Source of the DNA: UBA7445 sp042096455
GTDB lineage: Bacteria > Verrucomicrobiota > Verrucomicrobiia > Opitutales > Coraliomargaritaceae
DNA length: 24,046 nt
NCBI GenBank assembly: GCA_042096455.1
Contig: JBELLU010000028.1
Span: forward strand, 1 to 24,046
Reading direction: 5' to 3'
The position numbers and the translations under genes are program-made. Under the pieces are notes generated by a model. It searched no databases, was not told where the DNA came from, and saw only the letters and a list, made by a program, of their open reading frames with translations. Position 1 is the stretch's first letter. Each line of letters begins with the position of its first letter. This document shows positions 7,784-15,823 of this stretch, one piece after another.

Positions 7784-8724
7784 TTCCCAATCCAACGGAG
7801 GCCGAGGCCGATCCAGAGCGGGATTGTTACGAAGCTCAGGCAGGTGGTAACGAGTGCGAGCTTGAGGACAATGACGGGGGCGCCGCCGTAATGCCGTGCC
7901 AACACGATGGGGAAGATCGCGCAGGGCATGGCGGCTTGAACAACGAGCACGCGTTGTAGCTCGGTAGTGGCCGGTAAGAGGAGGGCGAGCGCGATGAAGG
8001 CAAGCGGCAGGATGAGCATGCGAAGGGTGAGTCCGCCGACGAGAAAGCCTCGGTGCTCACGGAAGTTGAGACCCTTGAAGAGGTCGGCAAAGGTGACGCC
8101 GATGAGGATCAAGGCGATGGGAATGGCGCAAGCCCCCAGCATATCAAAAATGCCGAAGCAGAATTTCGGCAGGTGGGCGCTCCAACCCAGCGCGTTCACC
8201 GGGACCGCGATTAGAATCGCGATGACGGGGCCGCTTAGAACCCGTCGCCAGAGGGGCTTGGAATCATGCGCCGAAAGGATAAAACCGACCCCCAGGACCC
8301 ACATCGCAATTTCAACCCCGAGGTTATAGACAATGAGCACCCCGCTGGTTTCCCGTCCAAAGAGGGCCGCCATAATGGGAATGGGCAGGTAGCCATAATT
8401 ATACATGCCGGTGGAAAGCGAGAAGGTTCGTCGCTCGCTGGAGTTACCCCATTGGAAGCGGCGGGCAATCCAGAGCGCGAGACCCATCCCCACCGCCACG
8501 GTTGAAAATCCCAGCAGGGGTGGCAGGAGGAGGTTTTCCGCTTTGCGGAGCGCGGGGTTTTCGAGGATCAGGGAAAAGAAGAGCGCCGGAAAGAGGAGGT
8601 TCAGCATGATCGCCATCAGGCTGGAGTCCGCAGACTTTTCAATCCAGCCGAGCCGACGGGCGAGGAAGCCGAGGGCAATCGTCAGGAAGATCGGCAGGAT
8701 GGCGGTAAAGATGAGTGTGGTCAT
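7780..8724 (-). CDS. AEC-family membrane transporter (auxin-efflux-carrier type)
   Basis: A 314-residue very hydrophobic protein with about ten predicted membrane helices. The N-terminal segment TAILPIFLTIALGFLARRLGWI and the pattern LFPALFFSLI match the PIN/AEC family (PF03547). Bacterial members export or exchange small organic anions such as malate or malonate; the substrate cannot be read from sequence. I chose ATG 8724 because the family begins this way; a TTG at 8811 would add 29 residues of polar sequence. It is a single gene facing exbD, overlapping it by the 4-base CTAG. No regulator is adjacent. Confidence 0.85.
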   Translation of the reverse strand: MTTLIFTAILPIFLTIALGFLARRLGWIEKSADSSLMAIMLNLLFPALFFSLILENPALRKAENLLLPPLLGFSTVAVGMGLALWIARRFQWGNSSERRTFSLSTGMYNYGYLPIPIMAALFGRETSGVLIVYNLGVEIAMWVLGVGFILSAHDSKPLWRRVLSGPVIAILIAVPVNALGWSAHLPKFCFGIFDMLGACAIPIALILIGVTFADLFKGLNFREHRGFLVGGLTLRMLILPLAFIALALLLPATTELQRVLVVQAAMPCAIFPIVLARHYGGAPVIVLKLALVTTCLSFVTIPLWIGLGLRWIGN

Positions 8725-8833
8725 TGCTGCAATAAAAGCGGCGAATATGAGTGTTCTGGGGTCATAGGACAAGCGGATCTTAAAAAGCTTTTGCGGGGAT
8801 TGCCTTTTCAACTTGCTGACTTAATTAGAGAGG

Positions 8834-9418
8834 ATGTTGAAGGATTGGGAACAGGCTTACGCGGAAGGCGACACCCCTTGGGATAAGGGGTCGGCGGCTC
8901 CGCCCTTGGTGGAGTATTTGGAAGTTCACAAAATCGCGGGTCGGGTATTAGTGCCGGGATGCGGAACGGGGCATGATGCGCGGGTCTTGGCAGAAGCGGG
9001 GGCGGAGGTGACAGGGATGGACTTTGCGCCGCGTGCTTTGGCAACGGCCCGCAAAAGCGCGGGTGCGGGTGCGGTGCGATGGGTGGAGGGTGATTTCCTA
9101 CGGCTGGATGAGGAAGAATGGGATGCCTATGACTGGGTGGTGGAACATACCTGTCTGTGCGCGATTGATCCCGTGCAACGCGAGGCTTACGTGCAAAGCG
9201 TGCGGCAGGCGCTCAAGGCAGGAGGTTTTTATTGGGCGGTTTTCTTCCGGCAAGTCAGCCATTATGATGGTTCCGGTCCGCCGCATCCGATCGATGCAGC
9301 GGAAATCGATACTCTTTTTGCGAAGGGCTTTGAGTTGATCCAATCCTACACTCCGGAGCGGACGTATTCCTGTCGTCCGAAAGGCCGCGAGGAGGTGCGC
9401 CTTTATCGCAGGGTTTAG
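8834..9418 (+). CDS. SAM-dependent methyltransferase, thiopurine-methyltransferase-like
   Basis: A 194-residue class I methyltransferase. SAM-binding motif I is VLVPGCGTGHDARVLAE (residues ~38-54), with the acidic motif II GMDFAPRALATAR after it. The opening WEQAYAEGDTPWDKG is typical of the TPMT/TehB-like group (PF05724), where W-x-x-x-Y-x-x-G-x-T-P-W is a hallmark. The methyl acceptor is unknown; relatives act on thiopurines, halides or thiols, or metalloids. GAGAGG abuts the ATG too closely for a normal ribosome site, leaving the exact start slightly open (TTG at 8837 is the alternative). Its stop overlaps the convergent SRAP stop by 4 bases. Confidence 0.85.
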   Translation: MLKDWEQAYAEGDTPWDKGSAAPPLVEYLEVHKIAGRVLVPGCGTGHDARVLAEAGAEVTGMDFAPRALATARKSAGAGAVRWVEGDFLRLDEEEWDAYDWVVEHTCLCAIDPVQREAYVQSVRQALKAGGFYWAVFFRQVSHYDGSGPPHPIDAAEIDTLFAKGFELIQSYTPERTYSCRPKGREEVRLYRRV

Positions 9419-10065
9419 AAAAATTGCATTTGGTCATCGCCCTGCGGAGTGGTGGGGCGGATGAGGCTGGAGTCATGGTGGAGGGAACCGTTAACGCGGC
9501 TGCTGACGCCGTGGGCGGTCAAGCTGGTTTCGTTGGTGAATTGAATCGCGTCGGCCTTGTTGGTTTTGTTGTTGAGCCAATCGCGATGTGCCTCAGCGGG
9601 GATGCAGACGGGCATCCGGTGATGAATGGCCTGCAGCGATTCCTGAGCCTCGGTGGTGAGGATGACGCAATGTGCGGCAAAGGCGTCATTTTTTGAGGGA
9701 AACCAAAGCCCCGCAAAATAAAGGACGGATTCGTCTGCGGGAGCGATGTAGTGGGGTTGTTTGCGGACCCCGTCGTTGAGCCATTCATAGAAACCGTTCG
9801 CGGGGATGAGGCAGCGTTTTTCTTCCCAGCTTTCTCGAAAACGCGGGGTGCTGTCAGCGGTCTCAAGGCGGGCGTTTACGTGAAAATTTTGAGGGGTACG
9901 CAGACCCCAATGCATGGGGGTAAGGATTTCCTCGCGCAGGGTCAGGATTTCCCGACCGGGTGAGATGTTGTAATCCGGTTCGTATTCGAAGCCCTCCGGC
10001 ATATCGCTCGCGAGGGTTTCAACGAGTTTGTTTTTGCTTATGTGAAGGGTGAATCGGCCACACAT
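9415..10065 (-). CDS. yedK: SRAP-domain abasic-site protein (YedK/HMCES family)
   Basis: A 216-residue SOS-response-associated peptidase family protein. It forms a thiazolidine crosslink to abasic sites in single-stranded DNA, shielding stalled forks. The active residues are visible: Cys2 right after the initiator Met (MCGRF), Asn64 (VNARLET), Glu94 (PANGFYEW) and His148 (HHRMPV). Exposure of Cys2 requires Met removal, which fixes the start at ATG 10065. It is the last gene of a minus-strand operon, 27 bases after holB, placing it with nucleotide supply and the clamp loader. It ends tail-to-tail with the methyltransferase gene. Confidence 0.95.
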   Translation of the reverse strand: MCGRFTLHISKNKLVETLASDMPEGFEYEPDYNISPGREILTLREEILTPMHWGLRTPQNFHVNARLETADSTPRFRESWEEKRCLIPANGFYEWLNDGVRKQPHYIAPADESVLYFAGLWFPSKNDAFAAHCVILTTEAQESLQAIHHRMPVCIPAEAHRDWLNNKTNKADAIQFTNETSLTAHGVSSRVNGSLHHDSSLIRPTTPQGDDQMQFF

Positions 10066-10092
10066 GGTAATTTTAAGTTTTTTGAGGTGGGG

Positions 10093-11076
10093 TTAACGGA
10101 CGCCGGACCAGATACGAAGGGATCTGAGGAAGAAGAGTTCAAGGGCAGCGACCTGATTGAAATTGATTTCGAGCAGGCCGGCGCAGTGTTCGAGGGTGGT
10201 GATGACGCGGTGGAGGGCATTGGCTGGGAGACGGCCGGGGTTCAGCGTTTCAATTTCGCGGGTGTAGTCGAGGGTAAGGCGCTCGATTTCACCCAGGAGT
10301 TGTTTGCGAAAACCACGGCTGATACCGGTTTCAATGGCATCTTTCTCGCTGGGGCCGATATCTTCAGGAAGGAGTTCCTTTTGTCGCGTCCACGCTTCTT
10401 TGGTGAGTTCCTGGAGGATTTGTTGGTAGCGCAGGTTTAACCCATACGCGCCCAATACCAGATGGGGAACGGATTTTTTACTGGGCCCTTGCAGGATGCG
10501 GGAGAGCCACTCGCGGTATTGGCGGGTCCAGTCCTGCCAGTCAGGATTTTGAATACCTCCGGCGAGGTCGGGAACTCGGAAGTTAAGGCAGCGGCTGCGA
10601 ATCGTATCGAGCAGTTCGTAGGGGCGGGTGGTGAGGAGAAACAGGGTCGTGTCAGCGGGCGGTTCCTCGAGGGTCTTCAGGAAAGCGTTGGCGGATTGCC
10701 GGTTCATGCGGTCGGCCTCAAAAATAATCCCGACTTTGCGACCGCCCTGGTTGGCGGATTTTTGGATATCGATGACAAGGCGGCGCATGGAATTTCTCGG
10801 CCATTCGCCCTGGCTGCGCTCGCTCTCCGAACCGATGCGGATCATGCGGGCTTTCCCGCTCGGGCGCAGGGTAAAACAATCGGGGTGGAGAAAGGGGTCT
10901 CTGTCGGTATTGAGGAGTTCGGCAGCGATGGCTTGGGCGATCGCTTCAATCGCTTCGAGGTTACTGCTGTGCAGCAGGATGCCGTGACCGAGGCGTTCCT
11001 GTTGAATGGAACGTTCGAGCACCTGAACGGCGCGGCATTCGCGCAGGGCTTCAGGTAAGGCTTGGCTCAAGGACAT
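10093..11076 (-). CDS. holB: DNA polymerase III delta prime subunit (clamp loader)
   Basis: A 327-residue AAA+ clamp-loader subunit. The family core is clear: FEADRM (119-124) in the Walker B position, SANAFLKTLEEPP (128-140), the sensor stretch LFLLTTRP, and the SRC arginine-finger motif (161-163). The P-loop position (HGILLHSSN, 31-39) lacks the Gly-Lys-Thr of an ATPase, as expected for delta prime rather than gamma/tau (DnaX). The four-cysteine zinc module found in E. coli HolB is not visible; only one Cys (67) lies in that area. The start ATG overlaps the tmk end by 26 bases, and the tmk-holB pairing is common in bacteria. Residues after ~200 are poorly conserved helical sequence. Confidence 0.9.
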   Translation of the reverse strand: MSLSQALPEALRECRAVQVLERSIQQERLGHGILLHSSNLEAIEAIAQAIAAELLNTDRDPFLHPDCFTLRPSGKARMIRIGSESERSQGEWPRNSMRRLVIDIQKSANQGGRKVGIIFEADRMNRQSANAFLKTLEEPPADTTLFLLTTRPYELLDTIRSRCLNFRVPDLAGGIQNPDWQDWTRQYREWLSRILQGPSKKSVPHLVLGAYGLNLRYQQILQELTKEAWTRQKELLPEDIGPSEKDAIETGISRGFRKQLLGEIERLTLDYTREIETLNPGRLPANALHRVITTLEHCAGLLEINFNQVAALELFFLRSLRIWSGVR

Positions 11077-11680
11077 CGCGGATTTTTTGATGAAGGGTTT
11101 CGGGGTCTAGGCTGGCGTCGAGGACGTGAATCCGGTCGGGTTCGCTCTGGGCGAGGTCGAGGTAGCCTTGTCGGACGGCTCGGAAGAATTCAAGGGGTTC
11201 GCGTTCCATGCGGTCAAGGGCACCCTTGCTGCGGGCCTGCACGCGCTGGAGTCCGATTTCGGGGTCGAGGTCGAGCAGGAGGGTGCAATGCGGGCGGATC
11301 GTTCCGGCAGCGAATTGATTGATGCTGGCGACTTCAGTGGGTTGGAGGGCACGGGCGACGCCTTGATAAACGGTGGTGGAATCGAGGTAGCGGTCGCAAA
11401 GAACGATTTTACCCGCCTCGAGAGCGGGTTGGATTATTTCGCGGGCAAGTTGGGCGCGGCTGGCGGCAAAGAGGAGGAGTTCCGCTTGAGGGCACATTGT
11501 TTGCCCGGCTTGGTCGTGCTGGATGAGATCGCGCAGGGCTTCGCCGAGGGGGGTGCCGCCGGGTTCGCGGGTCAGCAGGATCTCATGGCCGCGGGTTTGC
11601 AGGTAGTCCGCAAGGGCTTGGATTTGGGTTGATTTTCCGCAACCTTCACCGCCTTCGAAACTGATGAAATACCCGCTCAT
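11051..11680 (-). CDS. tmk: Thymidylate kinase
   Basis: Phosphorylates dTMP to dTDP, the last specific step in dTTP supply. At 209 residues it is of normal length. The Walker A loop GGEGCGKST is at residues 10-18, followed by LLTREPGGTPLGEALR (dTMP-binding region), CDRYLDSTTVYQG (DRY motif), and LLLDLDPEIGLQR; the LID region reads KGALDRME. The gene starts 11 bases after the pfkB-type gene and overlaps holB by 26 bases, so the three are one transcript. No Shine-Dalgarno precedes the ATG. Confidence 0.97.
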   Translation of the reverse strand: MSGYFISFEGGEGCGKSTQIQALADYLQTRGHEILLTREPGGTPLGEALRDLIQHDQAGQTMCPQAELLLFAASRAQLAREIIQPALEAGKIVLCDRYLDSTTVYQGVARALQPTEVASINQFAAGTIRPHCTLLLDLDPEIGLQRVQARSKGALDRMEREPLEFFRAVRQGYLDLAQSEPDRIHVLDASLDPETLHQKIRDVLEPSLT

Positions 11681-11691
11681 GTGTGCTTGAT

Positions 11692-12801
11692 TTACCAGGA
11701 TTGAATAAAGGTGTTGAGATCCTCGAGCGTGGGGCTCTGGGCATTGCGAACATAGAAACCGGAGGTGGCGACCGCAAGGGTCAGTGCGGCCTCGGGTGAG
11801 AGTCCCATCAGGCAGGCGGTAAGGAATCCGGCGTTGAAGTGATCACCCGCCCCGGTCGTGATTTTGGGGTTATCACAGAAGGGGCCTTCGGCATAAGCAG
11901 CGCCTTCGGTGTTGGCGCAGACCGCGCATTCAACGGGGTGAACCACCACGGTGTTGAGTGCCAGTGCCTCGCGGATGCGGCTCGCTTGCGTCTTCAAGTT
12001 TGCTTCCGATTTTGGCAGGGGTTCAAAGCCGAGCAGGGCGTCGACTTGTTCCGCCTCCCGATAATTGAGCCCAAGGACGACCTTTCCGAATTGCTCGAAG
12101 CGGCCGAAGATTTTGAGGACGCGGAGGAGGTCTTCGCGGGAACGTTTTTCGGGATCGGCGAGATCAAAGAAGAAGAGGCGGTCAGGATTTGCCGTTGCGG
12201 CGGGAAGGACCTGTTCGAGGAATCCCTCAAAGACCTCGGAGAGGTAGGGGATCATGGTCCAGTTCACCATGCTGATGGAGTCCTGCGCGGAGAAGAGTTC
12301 GATGAGTTGTTCGAGGCCGATATGTTCGAGGAGGAAGGGGAAGGTGATGGTCTCGAGGCTTCCGGTTGAACCGAACATGATTTTACCGTCCTTGAATTCG
12401 GCGGCATGGGTGACGCCGGGATCGGCGAGGGTGATGGCCTCGGTCAAAGCGGCAAATTCAGTGAAGAGGGGATGCACGGAATCTTTCCCGAGGGCGCCAA
12501 TGTAGCGGACCTGCGCGCCGAGGCATCGCTGGGCGTTTGCCATAAGGGGGCCATTGCCGCCGAGCTTGTCGAGCACCGGGGCCAATTCAAGGTTCGCGCT
12601 TTTACCGGCTGCGGAACTGATCCGCGCGCCGAAATCGGCGATGGTTTCGATACGGGTGAAGTCTTTGCCCGGGCCATTGCGTTGGGCAACGGGGTGCACG
12701 ATTTTGTCTACAAATCCGTCGATTCCAACGAGGGCCTTCTTTGAGGCGAGTGAGGGCGCAAGACGGTGCAGCTCTTCAAGCGTTTGTTTTTTATGATTCA
12801 T
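11692..12801 (-). CDS. PfkB-family carbohydrate/nucleoside kinase
   Basis: A 369-residue ribokinase-like kinase. The C-terminal signature ITTGAGDHFNAGF has the anion hole GAG and catalytic base Asp320; the N-terminal sugar-binding signature appears as KLGGNGPLMANA with GIDGFVDKIVH before it. PfkB enzymes phosphorylate sugars, nucleosides or related alcohols with ATP; the substrate is not evident. It is longer than ribokinase (~309 residues), with an insertion around the lid. I chose ATG 12801 (MNHKKQT) over TTG 12846, which adds an unlikely 15-residue extension. It heads the operon pfkB-tmk-holB-SRAP. A substrate linked to nucleotide metabolism is conceivable from context only. Confidence 0.88.
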   Translation of the reverse strand: MNHKKQTLEELHRLAPSLASKKALVGIDGFVDKIVHPVAQRNGPGKDFTRIETIADFGARISSAAGKSANLELAPVLDKLGGNGPLMANAQRCLGAQVRYIGALGKDSVHPLFTEFAALTEAITLADPGVTHAAEFKDGKIMFGSTGSLETITFPFLLEHIGLEQLIELFSAQDSISMVNWTMIPYLSEVFEGFLEQVLPAATANPDRLFFFDLADPEKRSREDLLRVLKIFGRFEQFGKVVLGLNYREAEQVDALLGFEPLPKSEANLKTQASRIREALALNTVVVHPVECAVCANTEGAAYAEGPFCDNPKITTGAGDHFNAGFLTACLMGLSPEAALTLAVATSGFYVRNAQSPTLEDLNTFIQSW

Positions 12802-12900
12802 ATCAAAGGTAATGAATAGAAGATTGTGACAGAAAGCAGGTGGCAAACTCTTTTACGGTGTAATTGAAGGCAGATTTTTTAAAGTGAGGGTGTTCATGGC

Positions 12901-12930
12901 TTGTCAAGACAGCTGACATGGGCGTTATTT
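12901..12930 (+). promoter_or_regulatory. Candidate promoter of the second exbB-exbD-tonB operon
   Basis: TTGTCA (12901-12906) and TTATTT (12925-12930) are 18 bases apart. Transcription would start about 12937, a few bases before ATG 12942 and after the alternative ATG 12918, which favours the shorter protein. The -10 match is moderate. Confidence 0.35.
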
Positions 12931-12941
12931 GTATTAGTTTT

Positions 12942-13673
12942 ATGAATGCCCTTATAACACCGGATCTTTTTTTCATTCAGGCGGCGGCGAACGCCAACGT
13001 CTTCACTTACTTTGCGCAGTCCAACTTTGCGGGTAAAGTTATTATCCTGATTTTAGCCCTGTGCAGCGTGATTGCGTGGTCGGTCATGTTGGGAAAGTAC
13101 CTGGATTTATCGCGCTTGCGGGCGCAGAACCTGCGCTATGAACGTTTATTGAGCAAGGAGGCGCACCTACTGGCGCTGGACCCCAGCCTGCCCGGCAAGG
13201 GGGCGGGGCCTTTCTACAACCTCGTGCGCGAAGGCTTGGAGGCATTTGCCCGCTACGGTGGGGATCTTGCGGACACGGACACGCACCGCGTGAGTTTGCG
13301 CATGGGGCATGTTGAAAACGCCCTGCAACGTGGCGTAGCGGAACAAACGGTGCGGTATGAAACGAAGATGGTGCTGCTTGGTTCGATTGTGACGGGGGCG
13401 CCGTTCCTCGGTTTGCTGGGCACGGTTTGGGGCGTGATGGATGCCTTTGGTGGAATGGCGGGAACCGGTTCGGCGAGTTTGCAGAGTCTCGCGCCGGGGG
13501 TTTCGGGCGCGCTCTTGACGACGGTTGCAGGTCTGGTGGTCGCGATCCCTTCGGTCTTCGGCTACAACTATCTCCTGCAGCAAACCAAGATCGCGGTGGT
13601 GGAACTGGAAAATTTTGCAAGCACGGTCGCGGACCGGATCGAGTTGGAGGCGCAGGCCGCCGCCAATTCCTAG
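12942..13673 (+). CDS. tolQ: MotA/TolQ/ExbB-family proton channel (second copy)
   Basis: A 243-residue inner-membrane ExbB/TolQ protein with three membrane segments: ~18-40 (KVIILILALCSVIAWSVML), ~143-165 (LLGSIVTGAPFLGLLGTVWG, the family signature) and ~186-210 (GVSGALLTTVAGLVVAIPSV). A cytoplasmic loop of about 100 residues separates the first two, the usual TolQ design. ATG 12918 is in frame and would add eight residues; the promoter position favours 12942. The gene is followed by exbD/tolR and tonB/tolA, giving a complete energy-transducing complex. TolQ and ExbB cannot be separated without phylogeny; no tolB or pal is adjacent. Confidence 0.92.
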   Translation: MNALITPDLFFIQAAANANVFTYFAQSNFAGKVIILILALCSVIAWSVMLGKYLDLSRLRAQNLRYERLLSKEAHLLALDPSLPGKGAGPFYNLVREGLEAFARYGGDLADTDTHRVSLRMGHVENALQRGVAEQTVRYETKMVLLGSIVTGAPFLGLLGTVWGVMDAFGGMAGTGSASLQSLAPGVSGALLTTVAGLVVAIPSVFGYNYLLQQTKIAVVELENFASTVADRIELEAQAAANS

Positions 13674-13685
13674 GAGTAATTTAAC

Positions 13686-14099
13686 ATGGCACGTCGATTC
13701 CATCGCAAAGACCGCCTCTCGGCTTTAACCGAGATTAACGTCACACCCCTCATCGACCTCGCTTTTGCGCTCCTCATTATCTTCATGATAACAACCCCGC
13801 TGCTGGAGCAGACCATCGAAGTTGACCTGCCGGTGGAATCGCCGAGTACGCAGGCCGTGGAGCGCGAGGATTTTCATAGCGTGAGCATCGACAAACAGGG
13901 TCGTTATTTTTGGGGTGAGCAGGCGGTCAGCCCCGCGCAACTCGCGGATCTATTGGACAGTTTTGCGCAACAGTCCGATCCGCCGGTCTTGAGTATTCGT
14001 GCCGATGCGGGCTTGCCGTATCAACGGGTCATCACGGTCATTGACATGATCAAACAACGGAAACTTTCAAAAATCAGTCTCGACACCAAGGTCGATTAG
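13686..14099 (+). CDS. tolR: ExbD/TolR-family protein (second copy)
   Basis: A 137-residue ExbD/TolR protein. The membrane helix carries EINVTPLIDLAFALLIIFM with the essential Asp24; the remainder is periplasmic and ends in VITVIDMIKQRKLSKISLDT, matching TolR/ExbD. A good Shine-Dalgarno AGGAG (13672-13676) overlaps the stop of the preceding gene, with a 9-base spacing, one of the few clear ribosome sites in this window. The tonB/tolA-like gene begins 1 base after the stop, so the three proteins are made from one message in fixed order. Confidence 0.93.
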   Translation: MARRFHRKDRLSALTEINVTPLIDLAFALLIIFMITTPLLEQTIEVDLPVESPSTQAVEREDFHSVSIDKQGRYFWGEQAVSPAQLADLLDSFAQQSDPPVLSIRADAGLPYQRVITVIDMIKQRKLSKISLDTKVD

Positions 14100-14100
14100 A

Positions 14101-14808
14101 ATGGTCATTCGCCTTCCAAAAAACTCGCCTTTTGTGACCTCGCTGGTGTTGCACGCAGCGGCTTTGGTGGTGCTCGTTTTTTTTGTATTGGTGGATTTCT
14201 TCAGGCCAAAAAAATCGGTGCATGTCTTTGAGATGGTCAGTCTGCCGGAATCGCAAGCGGTGCAGGATCGGCCCCCGGTGCAGGTTCCGCCGAAGCTTGA
14301 TTTGCCTGAGTTGAAGCCGATGCCCGTCAAGCCCCAGCCCCAGTCACAGCCGAGGCCAAAGCCCAAGCCCCGCGAAATTATCAATATTTCCGATTTCCGA
14401 AAAAAGAACCCGCTCCCGAAACCGCGCCCCGTTCAACCCGCCGTCCGCCCGCCGGTTTCAGTGCCGACTTTGAGGGTGCCCGATGCCGAGACCCCGCAAG
14501 CGCGCACCCCCTCCCGTGAACTGAGTCCGCAGCAGATCAACGCTTTGGCTAATTACAATGCCCGGCTGCGGCAGCGCCTCGATGCCGCTTGGAAAAAACC
14601 GGCAAACATGGGGGGCGTCCCGCTGGGGTTGACGGCGATTTTCCAAGTCTCGGCCTCAGGGAATATTTCTCAGATTCGTTTTTCGCCCGGATCGGGCAAC
14701 GCCGCCTTTGACGCCTCGGTCCTTGCAGCCTTGCGTTCCGTGATCAACGCCGGGCCTACACCGACCGGGCAGTCGCATACTTTTTCGATGAAATTTAGTC
14801 AGGACTGA
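14101..14808 (+). CDS. TonB/TolA-like periplasm-spanning protein
   Basis: A 235-residue protein with one N-terminal membrane anchor (~10-33, SPFVTSLVLHAAALVVLVFF), a long Pro/Lys-rich spacer (~60-140, with repeated KP/QP pairs such as KPQPQSQPRPKPKP) able to cross the periplasm, and a C-terminal TonB/TolA-type domain (~150-235: YNARLRQRLDAAWKKP, then LTAIFQVSASGNI and AFDASVLAALRS). It would pass energy from the TolQ/TolR-like complex to an outer-membrane partner. The domain form ASVLAALR is closer to TolA/TonB C-terminal families than to any enzyme. Which of the two names is right depends on the partner, which is not encoded here. Confidence 0.88.
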   Translation: MVIRLPKNSPFVTSLVLHAAALVVLVFFVLVDFFRPKKSVHVFEMVSLPESQAVQDRPPVQVPPKLDLPELKPMPVKPQPQSQPRPKPKPREIINISDFRKKNPLPKPRPVQPAVRPPVSVPTLRVPDAETPQARTPSRELSPQQINALANYNARLRQRLDAAWKKPANMGGVPLGLTAIFQVSASGNISQIRFSPGSGNAAFDASVLAALRSVINAGPTPTGQSHTFSMKFSQD

Positions 14809-14825
14809 GGGCGGGGAGTGAAATC

Positions 14826-15749
14826 GTGAAAGTGTTTGCGGGACGGCGCGTGTCGGCTTCTATTTGCGGTATGAAGGGAAATGTGGGTCATTGGCTGAAG
14901 GCGACCCGTCCGGCAACGCTGCCGGCGGGCGCGGCTCCGGTTTTACTGGGGACGGCATTGGCGCGGGCAGACGGGTTTTGGCTGCCAAGCGCGGCTTTGA
15001 TATGCCTTGGATTCGCGCTCCTCGCGCAGGTGGGGTCGAATTTTGCGAATGATTACCTCGATGGGATTCGCGGGACGGACGGACCCGAGCGCCTGGGGCC
15101 GGAGCGTGCGGTGGGGGCGGGCCTGATAACACCCGAGGCGATGCGCCGGGCGGCGTTGCTCACACTGGGGGCGGCGTTTTTGCTGGGTCTGGCTTTGATT
15201 GCCTACGGCGGTTGGTGGTTGCTGGTGGTGGGGCTTGTGTGTGTGAGCGCCGCCTGGTGTTACACCGGTGGGCCTTATCCGCTCGCCTACCACGGCTGGG
15301 GGGATGTCGCGGTGGTTTTCTTCTTCGGGATTGTGGCGGTGCTTTGCACCTACTATGTGCAGGCGGGCGGGGCTTCTTGGGATGCGCTCCTCCTAGGGCT
15401 GGGTTCGGGCTTTTTGACCAATAACATCTTGGTGGTGAATAATTACCGCGACTTAGAGGCGGACCGGGCGGCGGGAAAACGGACCTTATTGGTACGCCTT
15501 GGACGCGATTTTGGGCGGATGCTCGCTTATTTTTCGGCATCGTTGGCGGCATCGGTGGTGGTTTGGCTGTGGATGCGGGGTTATGGGGTGGGTGTTCTGT
15601 TGGCATTGCTGCCCTGCGGCTGGAGTTTTATTTTGAGCAGGGGTCTGCGCAGAACCTCGGGTCGCGCTGCTTTTGGGGTGGCATTGGGCAATGCGGGTCG
15701 GGTTGTGGCGCTTTATGGAATCCTCCTAGCGCTGGGAATCAGCCTTTAA
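14826..15749 (+). CDS. menA: 1,4-dihydroxy-2-naphthoate polyprenyltransferase
   Basis: A UbiA-superfamily membrane prenyltransferase, 307 residues (E. coli MenA has 308). It attaches a polyprenyl chain to DHNA in menaquinone synthesis. The first Asp-rich motif is NFANDYLDGIRGTD and the second NNYRDLEADRAAGKRTL, both characteristic of MenA; about eight to nine membrane helices are predicted. KATRPATLPAG near the start is also typical. I keep GTG 14826 because GGGGAG (14813-14818) lies 7 bases upstream; ATG 14871 is the alternative and would remove 15 residues. It is not beside other men genes. Its presence suggests menaquinone respiration. Confidence 0.93.
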   Translation: MKVFAGRRVSASICGMKGNVGHWLKATRPATLPAGAAPVLLGTALARADGFWLPSAALICLGFALLAQVGSNFANDYLDGIRGTDGPERLGPERAVGAGLITPEAMRRAALLTLGAAFLLGLALIAYGGWWLLVVGLVCVSAAWCYTGGPYPLAYHGWGDVAVVFFFGIVAVLCTYYVQAGGASWDALLLGLGSGFLTNNILVVNNYRDLEADRAAGKRTLLVRLGRDFGRMLAYFSASLAASVVVWLWMRGYGVGVLLALLPCGWSFILSRGLRRTSGRAAFGVALGNAGRVVALYGILLALGISL

Positions 15750-15823
15750 TATGCAAGTGGTTTGAAGGCTTGCCATTTGCGGGGGAGTGATCTTGCATCT
15801 TCCGCTTTTCAACCCTTAAGCAA

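Noticed and set aside
6980..7795. Minus-strand open frame of 271 codons antisense to exbB-exbD
   Set aside because: Arg/His/Gln-rich shadow of two recognised genes with conserved motifs on the plus strand.
8725..8811. N-terminal extension of the AEC transporter from TTG 8811
   Set aside because: The added 29 residues are polar and unlike the family, which starts at the first membrane helix; ATG 8724 fits better.
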